A stretch of 33,897 nucleotides of DNA from Jaapia argillacea MUCL 33604 (lineage: Eukaryota; Basidiomycota; Agaricomycetes; Jaapiales; Jaapiaceae): the NCBI GenBank assembly GCA_000697665.1, contig KL197754.1, positions 1-33,897 on the forward strand, read 5' to 3'. Shown here in pieces: positions 18,536 to 30,539 of the stretch. Made by a program: the position numbers and the translations under genes. Position 1 is the stretch's first letter. Each line of letters opens with the position of its first letter. Under the pieces are notes generated by a model that was not told the DNA's origin, did not search any database, and worked only from the letters and a program-made list of their open reading frames with translations.

Positions 18536-21087
18536 ATGAAGCGATCACACGATGAGACCATCACGCAGTCACTCGAAGGCTTGCCGCCGCACTGTTCATT
18601 CGCTTCCTGTGAAGACCAATGCCGTGTGCTCGAACGCCTATCGGAGGAAGACAGGCGCACCTTACTCTACACAACACGCGGGCCCCGGATACACGAAATC
18701 ACTGCATGTCTGAACTCCCTTGACTTGAAAAGTCCAGCCTACGACCATATCTCCGGATTCATGAACCATGCTTTCGGGCTGGATGATGAATTCATTGCCT
18801 CGGTAGTTGAGGAGGTCAAGAGGCTCGATTTACTTCGTATGAGCGATGACGGGCTCAAGGCGACGTGGACCAACTTTCCTCGAGATCCAACATCTCCGGA
18901 GGAGATTTTCCCAGCCTTTGTGCAATTGTCAACCGCTGTTACAACCGTTTGCTGTCGACTGCGAGGCAAGCCAGTCGGAATCTCTTGGCACGACATCCGT
19001 GGAGACGGGAACAGACCACCCCCTGACTCTGCTCCCGAGGCCACATTCCGACCCGAGGTTGTCGCTACTATTCCGAACGAAAGCAGCAGGTCCAATGACA
19101 CGGATTGGTGGCTGAGTGTCTTGGCACCTATAACAGTCACTCACCCTCAGAATCCCGAGAAGGCTGTCGTTGATCTTTTACGCCACATACGACAAGTCTT
19201 TCAATCCCAGGCCAATCGACGTTTCGTGTACGGTATCTTAGTAGCCAAGACCAAGATACAGGTCTGGTTAGTCGATCATTCGACCCCCCTTATGTCGTCC
19301 CCCTTTGATATTCATGAGGTGAGGAACATTTCGCCCTGGCTACTAAATTGCTTTGATCATATCCTGGCAGAACCCTGCGGAATTCATTCAACTCGTTGCG
19401 GGTCTTACCACCAGTCCTGACCACATCCTTGGTTGGGACACGTCTATGAGGTTGTCTTCGGTACAGTCCCTCTATCCCTCCAAGCACATTGTATGGGAGG
19501 TGTCGATGCCAGGCGCGGACAGGACAGATGAAGAATTCATTCTTTTTCACCAAACCTTTATGACTGTTAAGGGGATCCTATTTGGACGGGCCACACGGAT
19601 ATGGAAAGCTTGGAGGAAAAGCGAGTTGACCAAACCAGCATATCAACGCAAAGTGGGGTTATCCTATCTTTTCTGGAGCCGTTCTCACCAATCTATTCGC
19701 AGGTGTATATCATGAAAGATACATGGACTGCTCTCACGGACATCGAAGGCGAAACAGTTGCCAAGATTGGCTCGTGCGAAGGTGTTGGGCGCGTATACTC
19801 AGCCAGGACTGTTATCAACCCGGACACTGGCGGCTACGATACGACTCACCACCCTGTCCGCCTCTGTATTGTTGACGAAGAGTCCTCATCCTCCATCGAC
19901 CTCAGCCTCTACGCTCACTGGCGTGCCAATCACTATTCAGGATATCTGCGCAAGACCTGGTTACCTGTGCGTCGTCCGTTGGGGTATTGTTGGCCTTCTC
20001 TACCGGAACTTCGGCACTACCGATTACTCCTGGAAGACTACGGACTACCCCTCACAAAGTTTACCAACTTACTTGAGCTCGTCGGTGCATTCCAGGATTT
20101 GGTTGCTGGTGAGTAATGGACAGTCGTGGGGACCTCAAATTTTTCTGACATTTGTGAATTCAACACACTCTCGCCTTGTCGAGAAGGGTTTCCTGCATGG
20201 TGACATAAATGACGGGAACATTTTGCTCACGGGAGCGCCGGCACCCCACCGAGCGATCTTCATTGACCTGGAGCTTGCATTCCGCTTCCGAAAAGATAAA
20301 CGCTATCCACGCTACGACGGCCCTCTCGTGCGTTAGACTCCGAGTTTATTTCCGACCATAACTAATACGATGAGCACAGAACGGCACTGATATCTATGAC
20401 AGCGCTGAAGGTTCAACCGATGAACGGGTCGTGGATGTGTCGCTTGACGAATCACCTCAGGGATCCGCCATCCCAATTTTTCTCTCTCCAATCCACGAGC
20501 TGGAGTCAATCTTCTGGGTTCTGTGCCACCTGACGATCGAAAGATTGGGGCCCTGTATGTATCGGGGGTTCCCTGAAGAATTCATGGAGATGGCAAAGCA
20601 ATTGTGGGAACCCGAAGACAGTTCCGAGGCGGGCGAGATCAAACTCGACATTCTGACGGACGAGGGAGCCTTCCAATCCTACATTTTGGATTGTATGGCT
20701 CCATATTTCGAGCCTGTCAAGCCCATTCTTGCTCAGCTTCGTTCAATCCTTTACGCGGGCTACAAGGAACGCTCTTTGAACGGCTTCAAGGATCCCCAAC
20801 TTGTCACTGCACTACATATACAATTCATGGACGCATTGGCGAAGGGAGAGGCTGCCATCCGGGCTCACGGTCATCCGATGGATGAAGAGGAACCGTACCG
20901 ATCTCAGTCCGACCGTGAGGTTATGAGGAGGCATGCGGATTGGATATACGATCCTATCGATTACCAGGCGTCGGGGTTGAAGATAGAAAGTGGCGAACAG
21001 GACAAGGGGAGTCTTAGAGATGTTACCAACAATGGTGTCGAAGCTTCCGAGAGCGGAGGGAAGGCGAAGAAAGTTAGGATAGGATGA
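18536..21087 (+). CDS. FunK1-type protein kinase with a probably broken splice site
   Basis: Fungal-specific FunK1 kinase, expanded in mushrooms; substrates unknown. Exons: 18536-19318, 19371-19652, 19703-20108, about 20164-20327 and 20380-21087, giving ~780 aa if the third intron is removed. The N-terminal region ends with RRFVYGILVAKTKIQVWLVDHS, then NPAEFIQLVAGL...LGWD as in the family. The catalytic loop is FLHGDINDGNILL (HGD instead of HRD, so a non-RD kinase), and FIDLELAF stands for the DFG segment. ELESIFWVL is the usual family landmark after it. Intron 3 has a good GTGAGT donor and CTGAC branch site, but no AG before 20182. The frame-preserving acceptor position (20162-20163) reads AA. 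Without splicing, a TAA follows the donor at once. Confidence 0.85.
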
Positions 21088-21541
21088 TGCACCGGCTGGG
21101 CCTAGCGGGGAATATATTAGTGAAGCTAACGAGTCGAGGAATGTATGGGCTGATAACACTACTATGGTTGCTCTTATTTTGTTCATTGGAGTCGGTACCG
21201 ACCCACAAATGAAACGCAGTCTTCAAGCTTCACACGAAGCATGGCTAATGCAACTGAAACAAGAGGGAGGGAGGAAAATATGCATATGGCGGAAAACGAC
21301 TCCGAGGACAGCTTGCGCCTCTACACATTACTACATCGTCATTACAGGCATTATTACCTTTATCACAAAAACTCTAATCGAAAGCCAGGAGACAGCAAGA
21401 AGAGCATCTAGAGGTCTAGAAGAAAACCAAACGGAAAGCGAGGAACAGTCGAATACCGGCAAGCGAAATCTATACGAGAAAGCCACGATCCTCGCGAGGA
21501 GGAGAGCTGAACATGAGATCCACCCAAAGAATTGGGTCAGT
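21088..21541. other. Convergent intergenic stretch
   Basis: Lies between the plus-strand kinase and the minus-strand F-box-like gene, so it should hold two 3' ends. A 149-codon plus frame from 21164 has no recognisable motif and runs into the F-box gene on the other strand; I treat it as chance. Confidence 0.4.
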
Positions 21542-22627
21542 CTAATCCTCCTTCATCTCCGCCTTGATCTGGGCATGACGCTTGACAGCATCATCCCAGA
21601 AGTTGAACAATGATGGTGTCTGCCACTCCTTCACCCAAGCGCCGTATTCGCCGTCGACGACAAGCAACCTCTCATCTTCTCGCGCAACCTCATCCAATAA
21701 AAGCCAGATACTCGACTCTCGAATATCTTTCCTCATCAGTTCGCGATCTTGGCTTTCCCTCCGAAGGGAAGGGAATATACTGACGACCATCATCTTGAGG
21801 GTCTTTCTCGACCTCAAGCAATCACGAATATCGGAGGTGAAAGCGAGGTCGTTATCTTCGTTGGCACGGGCGCGTCGACAAAGGTGGAGGTGGGAGAGAC
21901 TCGAGAGTGGGGATGAGAAGGAGTCGAGAACGGATGGGAGGGAATGGTACAAGTCGGATGGTTCGCAGAATCGGAGATGAGTGAGGGAAGCGAATAGAGC
22001 TGGGTTGGGTTTTCTATGCGAGGAAGGGGTAGAAGTAGACCCTGCCGGAAGGTAGAATGATAGTATGGGCTTGGGAGCGAGATCGATGTAAGATCCAAGG
22101 ACGAGCTCGAACGGAGATGGTGGGGATGATGTGGTGATGTGTTTGACATCACGGTACGATGATGTCCGAGGTGGGAACGATGCGGTGAATGGTAGATCGC
22201 AAGGAGGCAAAGCTAAAACTCTGCAGCCAGAGCAAGTATGTACGATCCTAGCCAGTTCGTTCTCGACGTGACTATGCATCCTCCCTGTCCATGTCACCGC
22301 CAACTTCTTGACATGGTTGGAAATGAAACCAGGGGGCTTGGTAAGGGTCGTGCGATGGAATAATGATATCTTGTGAGGAGTCGCGAGGGTGACATTGGTA
22401 TACAGTATGATGTCTATGAGCTGGCTGATTCGTTTGCAAATCGACGCGAGGGCGGACGCGTTTCGTCTATTGTATATGATGACCAGGTCTAGGATCTTGA
22501 GAATGAGTTCGGAGGGAAGGGTCAGGAGGAACGAAGCCTGTCCCTGCGGTGTCGTGAAATACAACGAAAGCCCGCGCTTTCGCGTCAAGGTTGAGGAGGT
22601 GGTCGATGTAATGGTGGTCGTCGACAT
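21542..22627 (-). CDS. F-box-like protein, 361 aa
   Basis: Single-exon gene. The first ATG is at 22627 (the frame opens three codons earlier with TTG). After a Ser/Thr-rich start, residues ~35-80 have an F-box-like pattern (LPSELILKILDLVI...ASICKRISQLIDIILYTNV). Then comes a region with leucine-rich flavour (LFASLTHLRFCEP, LSSLSHLHLC) and a C-terminal block (LLVVDGEYGAWVKEW...FNFWDDA) that parallels the end of the F-box-like protein at 15851-16750. Probable SCF substrate adaptor; target unknown. Confidence 0.75.
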   Translation of the reverse strand: MSTTTITSTTSSTLTRKRGLSLYFTTPQGQASFLLTLPSELILKILDLVIIYNRRNASALASICKRISQLIDIILYTNVTLATPHKISLFHRTTLTKPPGFISNHVKKLAVTWTGRMHSHVENELARIVHTCSGCRVLALPPCDLPFTASFPPRTSSYRDVKHITTSSPPSPFELVLGSYIDLAPKPILSFYLPAGSTSTPSSHRKPNPALFASLTHLRFCEPSDLYHSLPSVLDSFSSPLSSLSHLHLCRRARANEDNDLAFTSDIRDCLRSRKTLKMMVVSIFPSLRRESQDRELMRKDIRESSIWLLLDEVAREDERLLVVDGEYGAWVKEWQTPSLFNFWDDAVKRHAQIKAEMKED

Positions 22628-23869
22628 GGTGCCCAAATTCCGGAGGGTATCAAGATGGTGGTTGGCAGTAAAAAAGCAAAAGATACTGACTCACCTATAT
22701 GTAGCGAATTGGCCAATCGCGCTATCGTTGGGGGTTACGGCGACGGCGTAGTAAGCTAAATCGGCTCCCCGGTTCACTCCGACCTCCGGTTGGTTCCAAA
22801 CTCTGAGCTTCAGCGCAGACGGTGGCGATGGCGACATGATCGCCCAATGACGATCTTCCTGAATACTGTTTCCTCGGAAGACAGATGTACCACACCGGCA
22901 GCAAGTTGCACAAGCTACACCGAGCAGTATCCTAGCATACAGGAGCTATTTCTGCAGTCCATTTGGCTGGGTCGTGCAGGGTCTTCGATGGCGACGGCGA
23001 CTAGGAAGATACCAGTGTTTTTGGAACTTCATCGTCGTTGACGAGAGAAAGGAGCAGGTCTAGATGAAAGTTTCGCAGGAGCTACGCTCGTGAGTATTCA
23101 TTTCGAAGCTGGGGGTCTCCTGACCCACTGGTCAAACGTGGAACTTATGTCTGGCATCTTGCTGGCATCTATACAAGTACCTGCGTCAGGTTTCAACCGA
23201 AACGGCAATCATCAAAGAAAGGGGGAACCGCTGCAATTAATACAGAACAACCTCCAGGCGTGTTCAAGAACAGCGGATGAGGGTACGGCAACTACGGTAT
23301 ACTCTCAACGGCTCTGCGCCTGCTCCTACTTACTCCGTGCCAGAGACTCGGGCTGACTCGGGGCGTGCTTTCTAACCAAACTCTTGCTCAGTCATATGAA
23401 GCTCAGTTTCCCAAATTCGCGGCCTGCGCATGAAGGTGCATGTCTCCCGTATTTCTGACCATAGCGTATCTCGTCTGTTGTGTTTGACATATGTTGTTAA
23501 CTAAAGCTGAAGCGCTGAAGATTGGGGAGGGTGCTAAATATGATGATGCTCTTGTATGCTGCCCTCCTCGTCCAGAAAAGTTCCAATTCTACGAGGGATC
23601 CATGACTTCTATATCTACTGAGCCAATGCTGTACCAAGTCCTTTGAGCTGTGCAGCCAAGGTTCCGCCAGACCCTCGACTATCCCACTTTTGGTTCCTAT
23701 CGCCTCCTTCAGTCCATGAACTCAATGTCGTCGCATGGCGCCGATCATGCAATTTGCTTCAAATGCATACGCTTAGTGACAATGACAGCAGCTCCTTGTT
23801 CGTGAACTACACCCTCCCCTTCGACCTGGGAGGCTGGGACTTGGCATTGATTGCTGAGCAACCTTCAAG
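22628..23869. other. Divergent promoter region, no supported gene
   Basis: Separates the minus-strand F-box-like gene from the plus-strand RING gene. Small overlapping frames show no motif. Both genes may be driven from here. No TATA box is convincing near either start. Confidence 0.4.
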
Positions 23870-26800
23870 ATGAGTATCAGTCCCAGCGAGGTGTTTTCAG
23901 GGATCAAATTCATTCAAGGCGTGGTTTCGAAAGTGAGTACAGTTCTATCTGACGCGTGGCTGTTCGAAATGCTGTGTACTGACGAGCAACGCGTCTCAGG
24001 TGAAGGATAATCGAACCAACCTTCAGCGTCTGTCCAGCCGTTTGGAACATATTCTTGTTACTATTGAGGAGACGAAGAGTCGGGATGCCATCAGTTCGGA
24101 TGATTATAACGATGCTATGACCGTCTTGTCCGAGTGAGTGTTTGGTTCTAAATTTGCGTAGGCGTTGATATTCACGCGTTGGAATGGCAATGAAGACTCG
24201 TTGAACGATCGCAGAGGGCTACGCAGAAGGAACTGAAGCGTTCACTGGGAGACAGAACGTGGAACCGAAACGAGATTGATATTGAGATTAAACGAATTAT
24301 TGAGGATGTAAACCATCATCTCAGCACCCATTCGGTCAGTTTCTACGTTGCGCTCTGTCTGGCTAGGTCTGAATTTGGTGTTTGGTTAAAGATCCAAGTC
24401 ATGGATGCCATGCAAATGTGAGTGTGCATGTATTCACCTTTTCCCCGTCTAGCTTATGCTATGTTCCAGTACTAACGAGAAGAGCTTTACGATGTTGTCC
24501 AATATGGTTTCGTCGGGTATGGAAGATATTATGGCAATGGCACGTCCCCTTCCTGGACCAAAATTCCTACACAAATGCTTATCCATCACAGGTAGCAGCT
24601 TTGGATCAGCGTCTCAACACCCCCGCCGGCCCGAACTGGTCTCCGTAAGCAGAGCAGTCTTCCCCTCAGTATCCGTGACTGATATTGACTTGATGATAGA
24701 CTCATTTTGGCACGAGCCCAGGATACTTGGCGCCAACTGGCCCGAGAAGTTGAAGAACAAAGCCGGGAGCAATCCTTCAAGAAAGCGACAGCGAAGTCTG
24801 AGAGAGGGTTTGGGCCGTCTCCTAACGTGCGGGTAAGACCTTTCAATTATCATCATCGGCATCTATGACTGAATTCCTTCGTGGGTAATCACCTTCAGAT
24901 TAATAGCTTCGGCCCTGCCGTACGTGTCTCCCTGCCACGGCTCACGATGGATTCATCTAACTGGAGCATATAGCCACCACAGCCCGTCTATAATCCGGAT
25001 CGGAACTCAAGAAGAGTAAGTGCGTCATCTTACTCTATGTATCGCATTTCATTGAATTTCATCGTGCTACTTAGATATCTGTGCCAACCAATGGCAACTT
25101 GGACTTCGACATCAAATCCGTGCGTATGATGGCAGCCCAGGGACGGACTTCTATCCAAATCACTGGTCTGAGGCATAGCGATGTGACTGGTGATATAATG
25201 GAGCGTGTCACTATCGAGAATATTCACCCATATGCGCATTTCAACGACGTTCTCAAGGCGATCAGAAACAACGGTAAGCTCGTTACATCCTTCGTGCAAC
25301 ATCGCGTTCTCAGCATCTGTTTCCAGGCTACAATGTCCCGGACGATCTGATTGAAGATCAACTACTCTGTAACATCACGAAAGGCTCTACTCAGTTTGAT
25401 GCTACTGCTCCGGGCGGCTTGCAAATTGACGAGTGAGTAGGCTGTCGTATTGATCGTTCTCCTCGCGTCTCATCTTTATGTAGGACTATGCCCCTCATTC
25501 AATGGTGGACGAAATATATCGAGTTTCACGGTTTGGCACCTGCCACAACACCAAGTCACACTCTAGCAACCCTGAGCGATTATGGCACGGCGGTCACGGT
25601 CGGAGGTGTAGAGTTTCGTTTTCATCGAACCCTTCGTGTGCCCGATGGTGCTGCGCCGAACATGCTCCCGGAAGTAAGTGATTCGACCTGTTTTTCCTTT
25701 GATCCGTCTGATCGAACCCATATTATAGAGTCTGGGTATGTTCCCATTGGTACCCGTCGCCAAATATGCCCACAAGTTGCCTCCGAAAGTTGTTGAGGCT
25801 GGAGGTTTTATTATTGTGAGTGACTGTGAGGTTGATGTCTGTCGCTGCGTTTGTTCTAACGTTGCTCTAGCCGATGTTCCAAAGGGAAGCCATGTGGATT
25901 GCGTTTACAACATCCTCGCGGGAGGCGCCGGAAGCGATTAAGGTCTCTGTTGGGAGTACGTGTTCCTCGCTGTCTTGATGTTTCCCCTTCTCATGTATAT
26001 GCTCAAGGTGTCAACGCGATCTCTGGCATTCCAAAGGACAAACCGACTCCCCCAAGTGGGGAACAAGATTATATCGTCGCAGGACTGCAACCATGGCTTG
26101 ATGGTGTGATGACTGAAGCTGGGGTTGTACGACAGGTCTGGATCCTGTGTTTTGTACATCTCGCTTTGAATTGACATCGGGTCCCAGTTTGTTGCCATGT
26201 CCCACGGTGGTAATTATACCGTCGAAGAACAAGTTACAGGCGAGGCGAAGCATGGTGGTATGCAGTTCGATGTCTTCCCTCGACGAGATGAGCGATTTGG
26301 CGAATTTTATCTCCACACTCGCGGCAAGAGTCATTGGACTCCCGATGGGACCCTCGCGAGTGACAAAACCCCTCGCGAGCTGAATTTACGGGTCGGCAGT
26401 GTCATTGGTGTCCGAGAGTAAGGCCATCTGTTCCTTTACCAGATCGGTGGAGGGTACTCATCTGCTTTCAAGTGTTCCCTCCATGAAAGGAGATCAAGAT
26501 CTTGTCAAGAATTGGAGACTTTCGGGCTACAGAAGAAGAGTACACAACGTGGTCCACTTGAACGCCCTGTATCACCGAGTGCCAACACCACCTATTTACG
26601 TACAGCCCAGAACCTACGTACAACCCAATATCTACGTACCACCCAATACCTACGTGCCCCCACCCATGCCTCCGATTCCCAATTCATATCCCACACATGA
26701 CGAAGGTCCTGGCATCCTGGCATCACTATGCTGTTGTTTTGGTAGAAGCAGAGGAAACACGGATATGCCAGACACCTATTATGGAGGACCGAAGATGGCA

Positions 26801-28104
26801 GGGCCGGGACCCTTCTCACCCAATCCCTACCCGGAGCCCTCGTATGGAATGTACCCCCAGTACCCCGTCGCCCCTATCGCCACGATGCCAACGTACTACC
26901 AATCATCACCGATGCCCACGTACACATCACCGCCGATGCAAAGCCCACAGTACCAGGGGTCTCTTCCACCTGGTTCCGGCGCGGAACCCACGTACACATC
27001 ATCGCCGGGGCCAAGCTATCCCCCTACGCAGTCGTCAATGCCTCCTCCCCCTATGATGCAAGCACCTTCGCAATTTTATTCCACTCCTGAGGTATCGTTA
27101 TCGACGCCATATCCCGCTCCCATGGAATCATGCGGTCCTCCGTCTTATGATCCGCCCGTACTCTACAACGCTGCACCAGCCCCAAACAGGAATAATTCAA
27201 GTTATCCCGAACCGCAAGCGTCTCGGAGTGAGGCCGCTCCACCGCCTCCCACCGCGGTTTCGCCTCTAGGGCTGGCACCTGGAGGGAAAATGTGAGTTCT
27301 AACGCACACGCTCCTCAATGATTCTGACCTTATTACAGAGAACAGAAGATATACCAAGATTCTGTGTCTCCTAGAGTAAGTCGAATTTGGTCCTCACTCC
27401 GCTCTGCTGCATCTTAATTGAGGCAATATAGATGTACGATGAAGAACAAGGGCACCGGTTCCATATCCATATTCTTAGTCCTTCTGATTGGGAGGTATGT
27501 GGTCTTCACACATTCCGTTTCAAGTTGGCTCTGTTCACAAGGATCCCAGATCGTCACCGGCGTCTTACCACCCATCAGCCCGATCACAGCAGAATCATAC
27601 ACCGGCAATAACATCCCCTGGTTCTCGATTGCCGACGACTACACCACAGGTTTGACAAACACATCGCAAGCACTGGGGAACCTCAAATCCGTACACGAGA
27701 TGGATCGGTCGAAAGGTTTCCAGTTGCCTGACCTCGTGGATCCCGATCGTCCCCCGAATTGCCCCTTACATTCACGATCTACATCGACCTGCATCTTCCG
27801 TCCGTGCTCACACGTCGGATGCGACTCTTGCTTGGGTGCAGCGATGCTGAAAGGGTCTCGTTGCCCTAAATGCAACGCGCGGGTGGAGAGATTTGTTGGG
27901 ATAAAAGAACCCATCGCACAAGTGACTGAGATGTCAAATGATGCACCCGGCAGCAAAGAATGGAATGTCGCCCAAATTGAGGATCTAGCGCAGCGTGCAA
28001 CCGTCTCGAATAACGTTGCCATCATTCATCTTGAGGGAGATCGCGTGGCTCCCCTTCATGCCCCACCCTCCTACGAGAGTACATTTCCTCCTAACCGATA
28101 TTGA
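23870..28104 (+). CDS. Multidomain RING-finger protein, helical-bundle N-terminus (20 exons)
   Basis: Exons: 23870-23932, 24000-24133, 24196-24334, 24392-24417, 24470-24539, 24592-24644, 24700-24832, 24899-24919, 24974-25015, 25075-25273, 25327-25432, 25484-25673, 25729-25815, 25871-25955, 26008-26135, 26188-26417, 26473-27291, 27339-27375, 27432-27494, 27550-28104; 3180 nt, 1059 aa, phases consistent. Residues 1-205 are helical and charged, resembling the four-helix (MLKL/HeLo-like) N-termini of fungal death proteins (inference). Residues ~228-568 are a beta-rich module with QPWLDG and RQFVAMSHGGNYTVEEQVTGE, a block I remember from unnamed fungal and slime-mould proteins. Residues 569-841 are Pro/Tyr/Met-rich with a CCCF cysteine cluster. 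ILSPSDWE/IVTGVLPP follows, then a RING finger (946-983: CPLH...PCSHVGCDSC...CPKC). Likely an E3 ubiquitin ligase. Intron 5 is GC-AG. Confidence 0.85.
26599..26670 (+). repeat. 18-bp coding tandem repeat in the Pro/Tyr-rich linker
   Basis: Four head-to-tail units of 18 bp (26599-26616, 26617-26634, 26635-26652, 26653-26670) encode YVQPRT, YVQPNI, YVPPNT and YVPPPM. Each starts with TACGT. Such in-frame minisatellites can change copy number by slippage without breaking the reading frame. Further downstream the CCCACGTACACATCA phrase occurs twice (near 26917 and 26988). Confidence 0.8.
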
Positions 28105-28231
28105 TGCCGGGTGATTTATCGCCAACATGTAATTACACGTCGAAATGCATTCTTCTCCGTTCAGTAAAGTAGGGGAAGGGTAGCTTCAACTCACAGACCA
28201 CTTCGTCGCATTCGCCCATACAAATGGAAGT

Positions 28232-28237
28232 TATATA
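28232..28237 (+). promoter_or_regulatory. Possible TATA box of the MYND gene
   Basis: TATATA about 145 bp upstream of the ATG at 28379, followed by CT-rich DNA (TCTCCCTTCCTGCACC). It also lies just beyond the stop of the RING gene, so the two genes are tightly packed head to tail. Confidence 0.3.
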
Positions 28238-28378
28238 TGTAACGTAACGACGCGCTTGTGGCGCAGAATTTCAATCCGAAAATGATAAGTCTTGATCTCC
28301 CTTCCTGCACCACTCCATCGTCTCACAATCCCCTTACCGTCGACTAACTCAAACTATCTCCCAATCTTTGACCCAACC

Positions 28379-30167
28379 ATGGACCAGAACGCAGCTTTGA
28401 ACGACCCTAGGGTTCAAGCTGTTCTGGGTCGCCTCGAAGCCCGTCCTTATCTTCAGGGAAACGATCTCCCTCGCAAGAATGCAAAGGCAAGGCTCAAGTG
28501 CGCATATATGGGATCCTACATGAAGGATCTCTTTGCCACTCATCCGAAACCTGCCCCATTATTGAATCCTCCAATTGTTACGGGAATGGCGGACGCCTTG
28601 AATCGGCTTCACTCCGTCTTGATGAAATATGGGGATGTGACTCGGGAAGAATTCAAAGAAGTACGAGACAATCCATTCCAACCACGTTCGCTGCGAAACT
28701 AATACATTCGCGTATTCCAGGTCCCTGGTCTGTTGAGACGGTTAAGGGAGCTACTTCGTGTTTACTACGACTCCATATTTACCGGCCACAACCCTGCCTC
28801 TTACCGATTCTGCGATGTCCAATCGATTTCGGAAGTGGGTCTGACGCTACATGAAATCGGGTTGTATCTCCAGTTCAATCCAATTCGCCTCCGCCAGTTG
28901 ATGGCGTACGCCGGCCTCGAAATGGACACCTTTTTGCTGGATGATCCCATTGATGTCGGGGAATGGCGCCAAGTGGCTGATGCTCGAACACGTCAAGTCG
29001 ATGCCGATCCCGAGGCCGATGACGACGACCGAATGGCTTTGGCAGAGCTAGACCAAAAATCGCAAAAAGACCAGGCAGGATATCAAATGATGTTTTTCAT
29101 TGCCGACGTCCTTGTTGCGCTTTTCTTCCATCCAAAGTTGGATCGGAAGGATAAGGAAAGGAGCAAGAAAGCCCTAGCCAGAATAGTCGAATGGTCAACG
29201 GTGGGTATGTACCGGGATGCGTTTGGGGACGCGTTGACGGATGCCATGATTGATGTCTACAAGTCACAAAAACATCTTGTCGAGTTCGGTCAAGCTGGGG
29301 GACTTGGCGCTTTGATCGGAGATTGGGTGAGCTACTGGGTTACAAATTTGAATTCACTTGTTTATCGATCCGCTCTCAGGCCGAAAGTAATTATAAGAAC
29401 AGTTGGTGCAAAGAGGCCGTCGAAACACTCCCCGATGCCGCTTGGAATCGACAAACAGACGCCTCATTGGATTCTGTAATGCGTGGTCTGCTCCTCAAAC
29501 AGGAACATGATGGGGACGAGATCTTCGTATGTTTCCTTGACATAGTAGTTCTGATTCCGTTCTAATCTGCTCCTCTCCCGCGCAGCAAACTCTGACAGTC
29601 GCCAGAATGTTTCATAACATATACATTCGTTACGGCTTGAAACCGTTCGAACGAGCCAGCAAATTCTCTCCCCTCGACATTATCTTCTACTTCCTCTTTC
29701 GCCGCGCTGCGAAACGGAAACAAAAACTCCAAACCGTGGAGGACTGGGTGGCCCTTTTGAACAAGTATCGCGAGGTTCCGAGAGCGACAAGGACGAGGCA
29801 TTCTTGGATTCTCATGTCCGTCTCCACTCGTTGGGACTTCGTCAGTATGGATGTAGATCAAGGATATGGCTGTCGGAGTCCTGCCTGCCCTACTCGAGCC
29901 GAACTTGTGGAATTGAAAGCGCGGAGGGTCAGGGGCATTAGGAACCACGATGTCGAGGAGAAATTGTACAAGTTTGGTGGAACTCCTTCTGCCTGTAAAA
30001 AGTTTGTCGGCTTTCCTCAGCTAGGTCAACCACTTGCTAATATCTATTGCCTGGCTAGCTGCCGACATGTTGCATATTGCGGCAAAGAGTGTCAAGCAGC
30101 AGATTGGAGGCGGCACAGGGAAGAGTGTAGAACCGAGGGTGCCAAGGGTCACAATGAGGATGTGTAG
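28379..30167 (+). CDS. MYND-type zinc-finger protein (4 exons)
   Basis: Exons 28379-28660, 28721-29326, 29380-29526 and 29586-30167 give 1617 nt, 538 aa. The first ~420 residues are helical and of unknown function (...VPGLLRRLRELLRVYYDSIF..., LVALFFHPKLDRKDKERSKKAL). The C-terminus carries a MYND-like finger. An upstream pair GCRSPAC is followed by YCLASCRHVAYCGKECQAADWRRHREEC, matching the CxxC...YCxxxCQxxDWxxHxxxC pattern. MYND fingers bind protein partners, often in transcription or methyltransferase complexes, but no SET domain is present here. Agaricomycete genomes hold many such hypothetical MYND proteins. Confidence 0.85.
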
Positions 30168-30539
30168 GACGGGGATGTCGTTCAAGCTCGTCCATCACTA
30201 GTTTCTGCCTTCCCTAGCGTCGTTGCCTGCACCCAACTCGACTGCTTTCTCGGATGTAGTCCGAGGGAGGCGAGTGCTCGAGGAACGCAATCCCGTTGGA
30301 ATTAACAAAGCTCATGTACACTAATACATTATACACCCCAATATCTAAGTCGTCTATTGATACAGTCCCCTCAAATCTCGTAGCAGCTCAGATGAAGGAA
30401 TGATAACGCAATCTCCGCAGAGGTCCGTCACGCGTACTCATGAGGCCGCGCACCACCGGTAGCAGGAGAAGTGCTAGGAGGGTCTCCGTAGCATTTCAGG
30501 ATATAACCACATAGAGTCTTGGCATGTCATCAACTCCAG

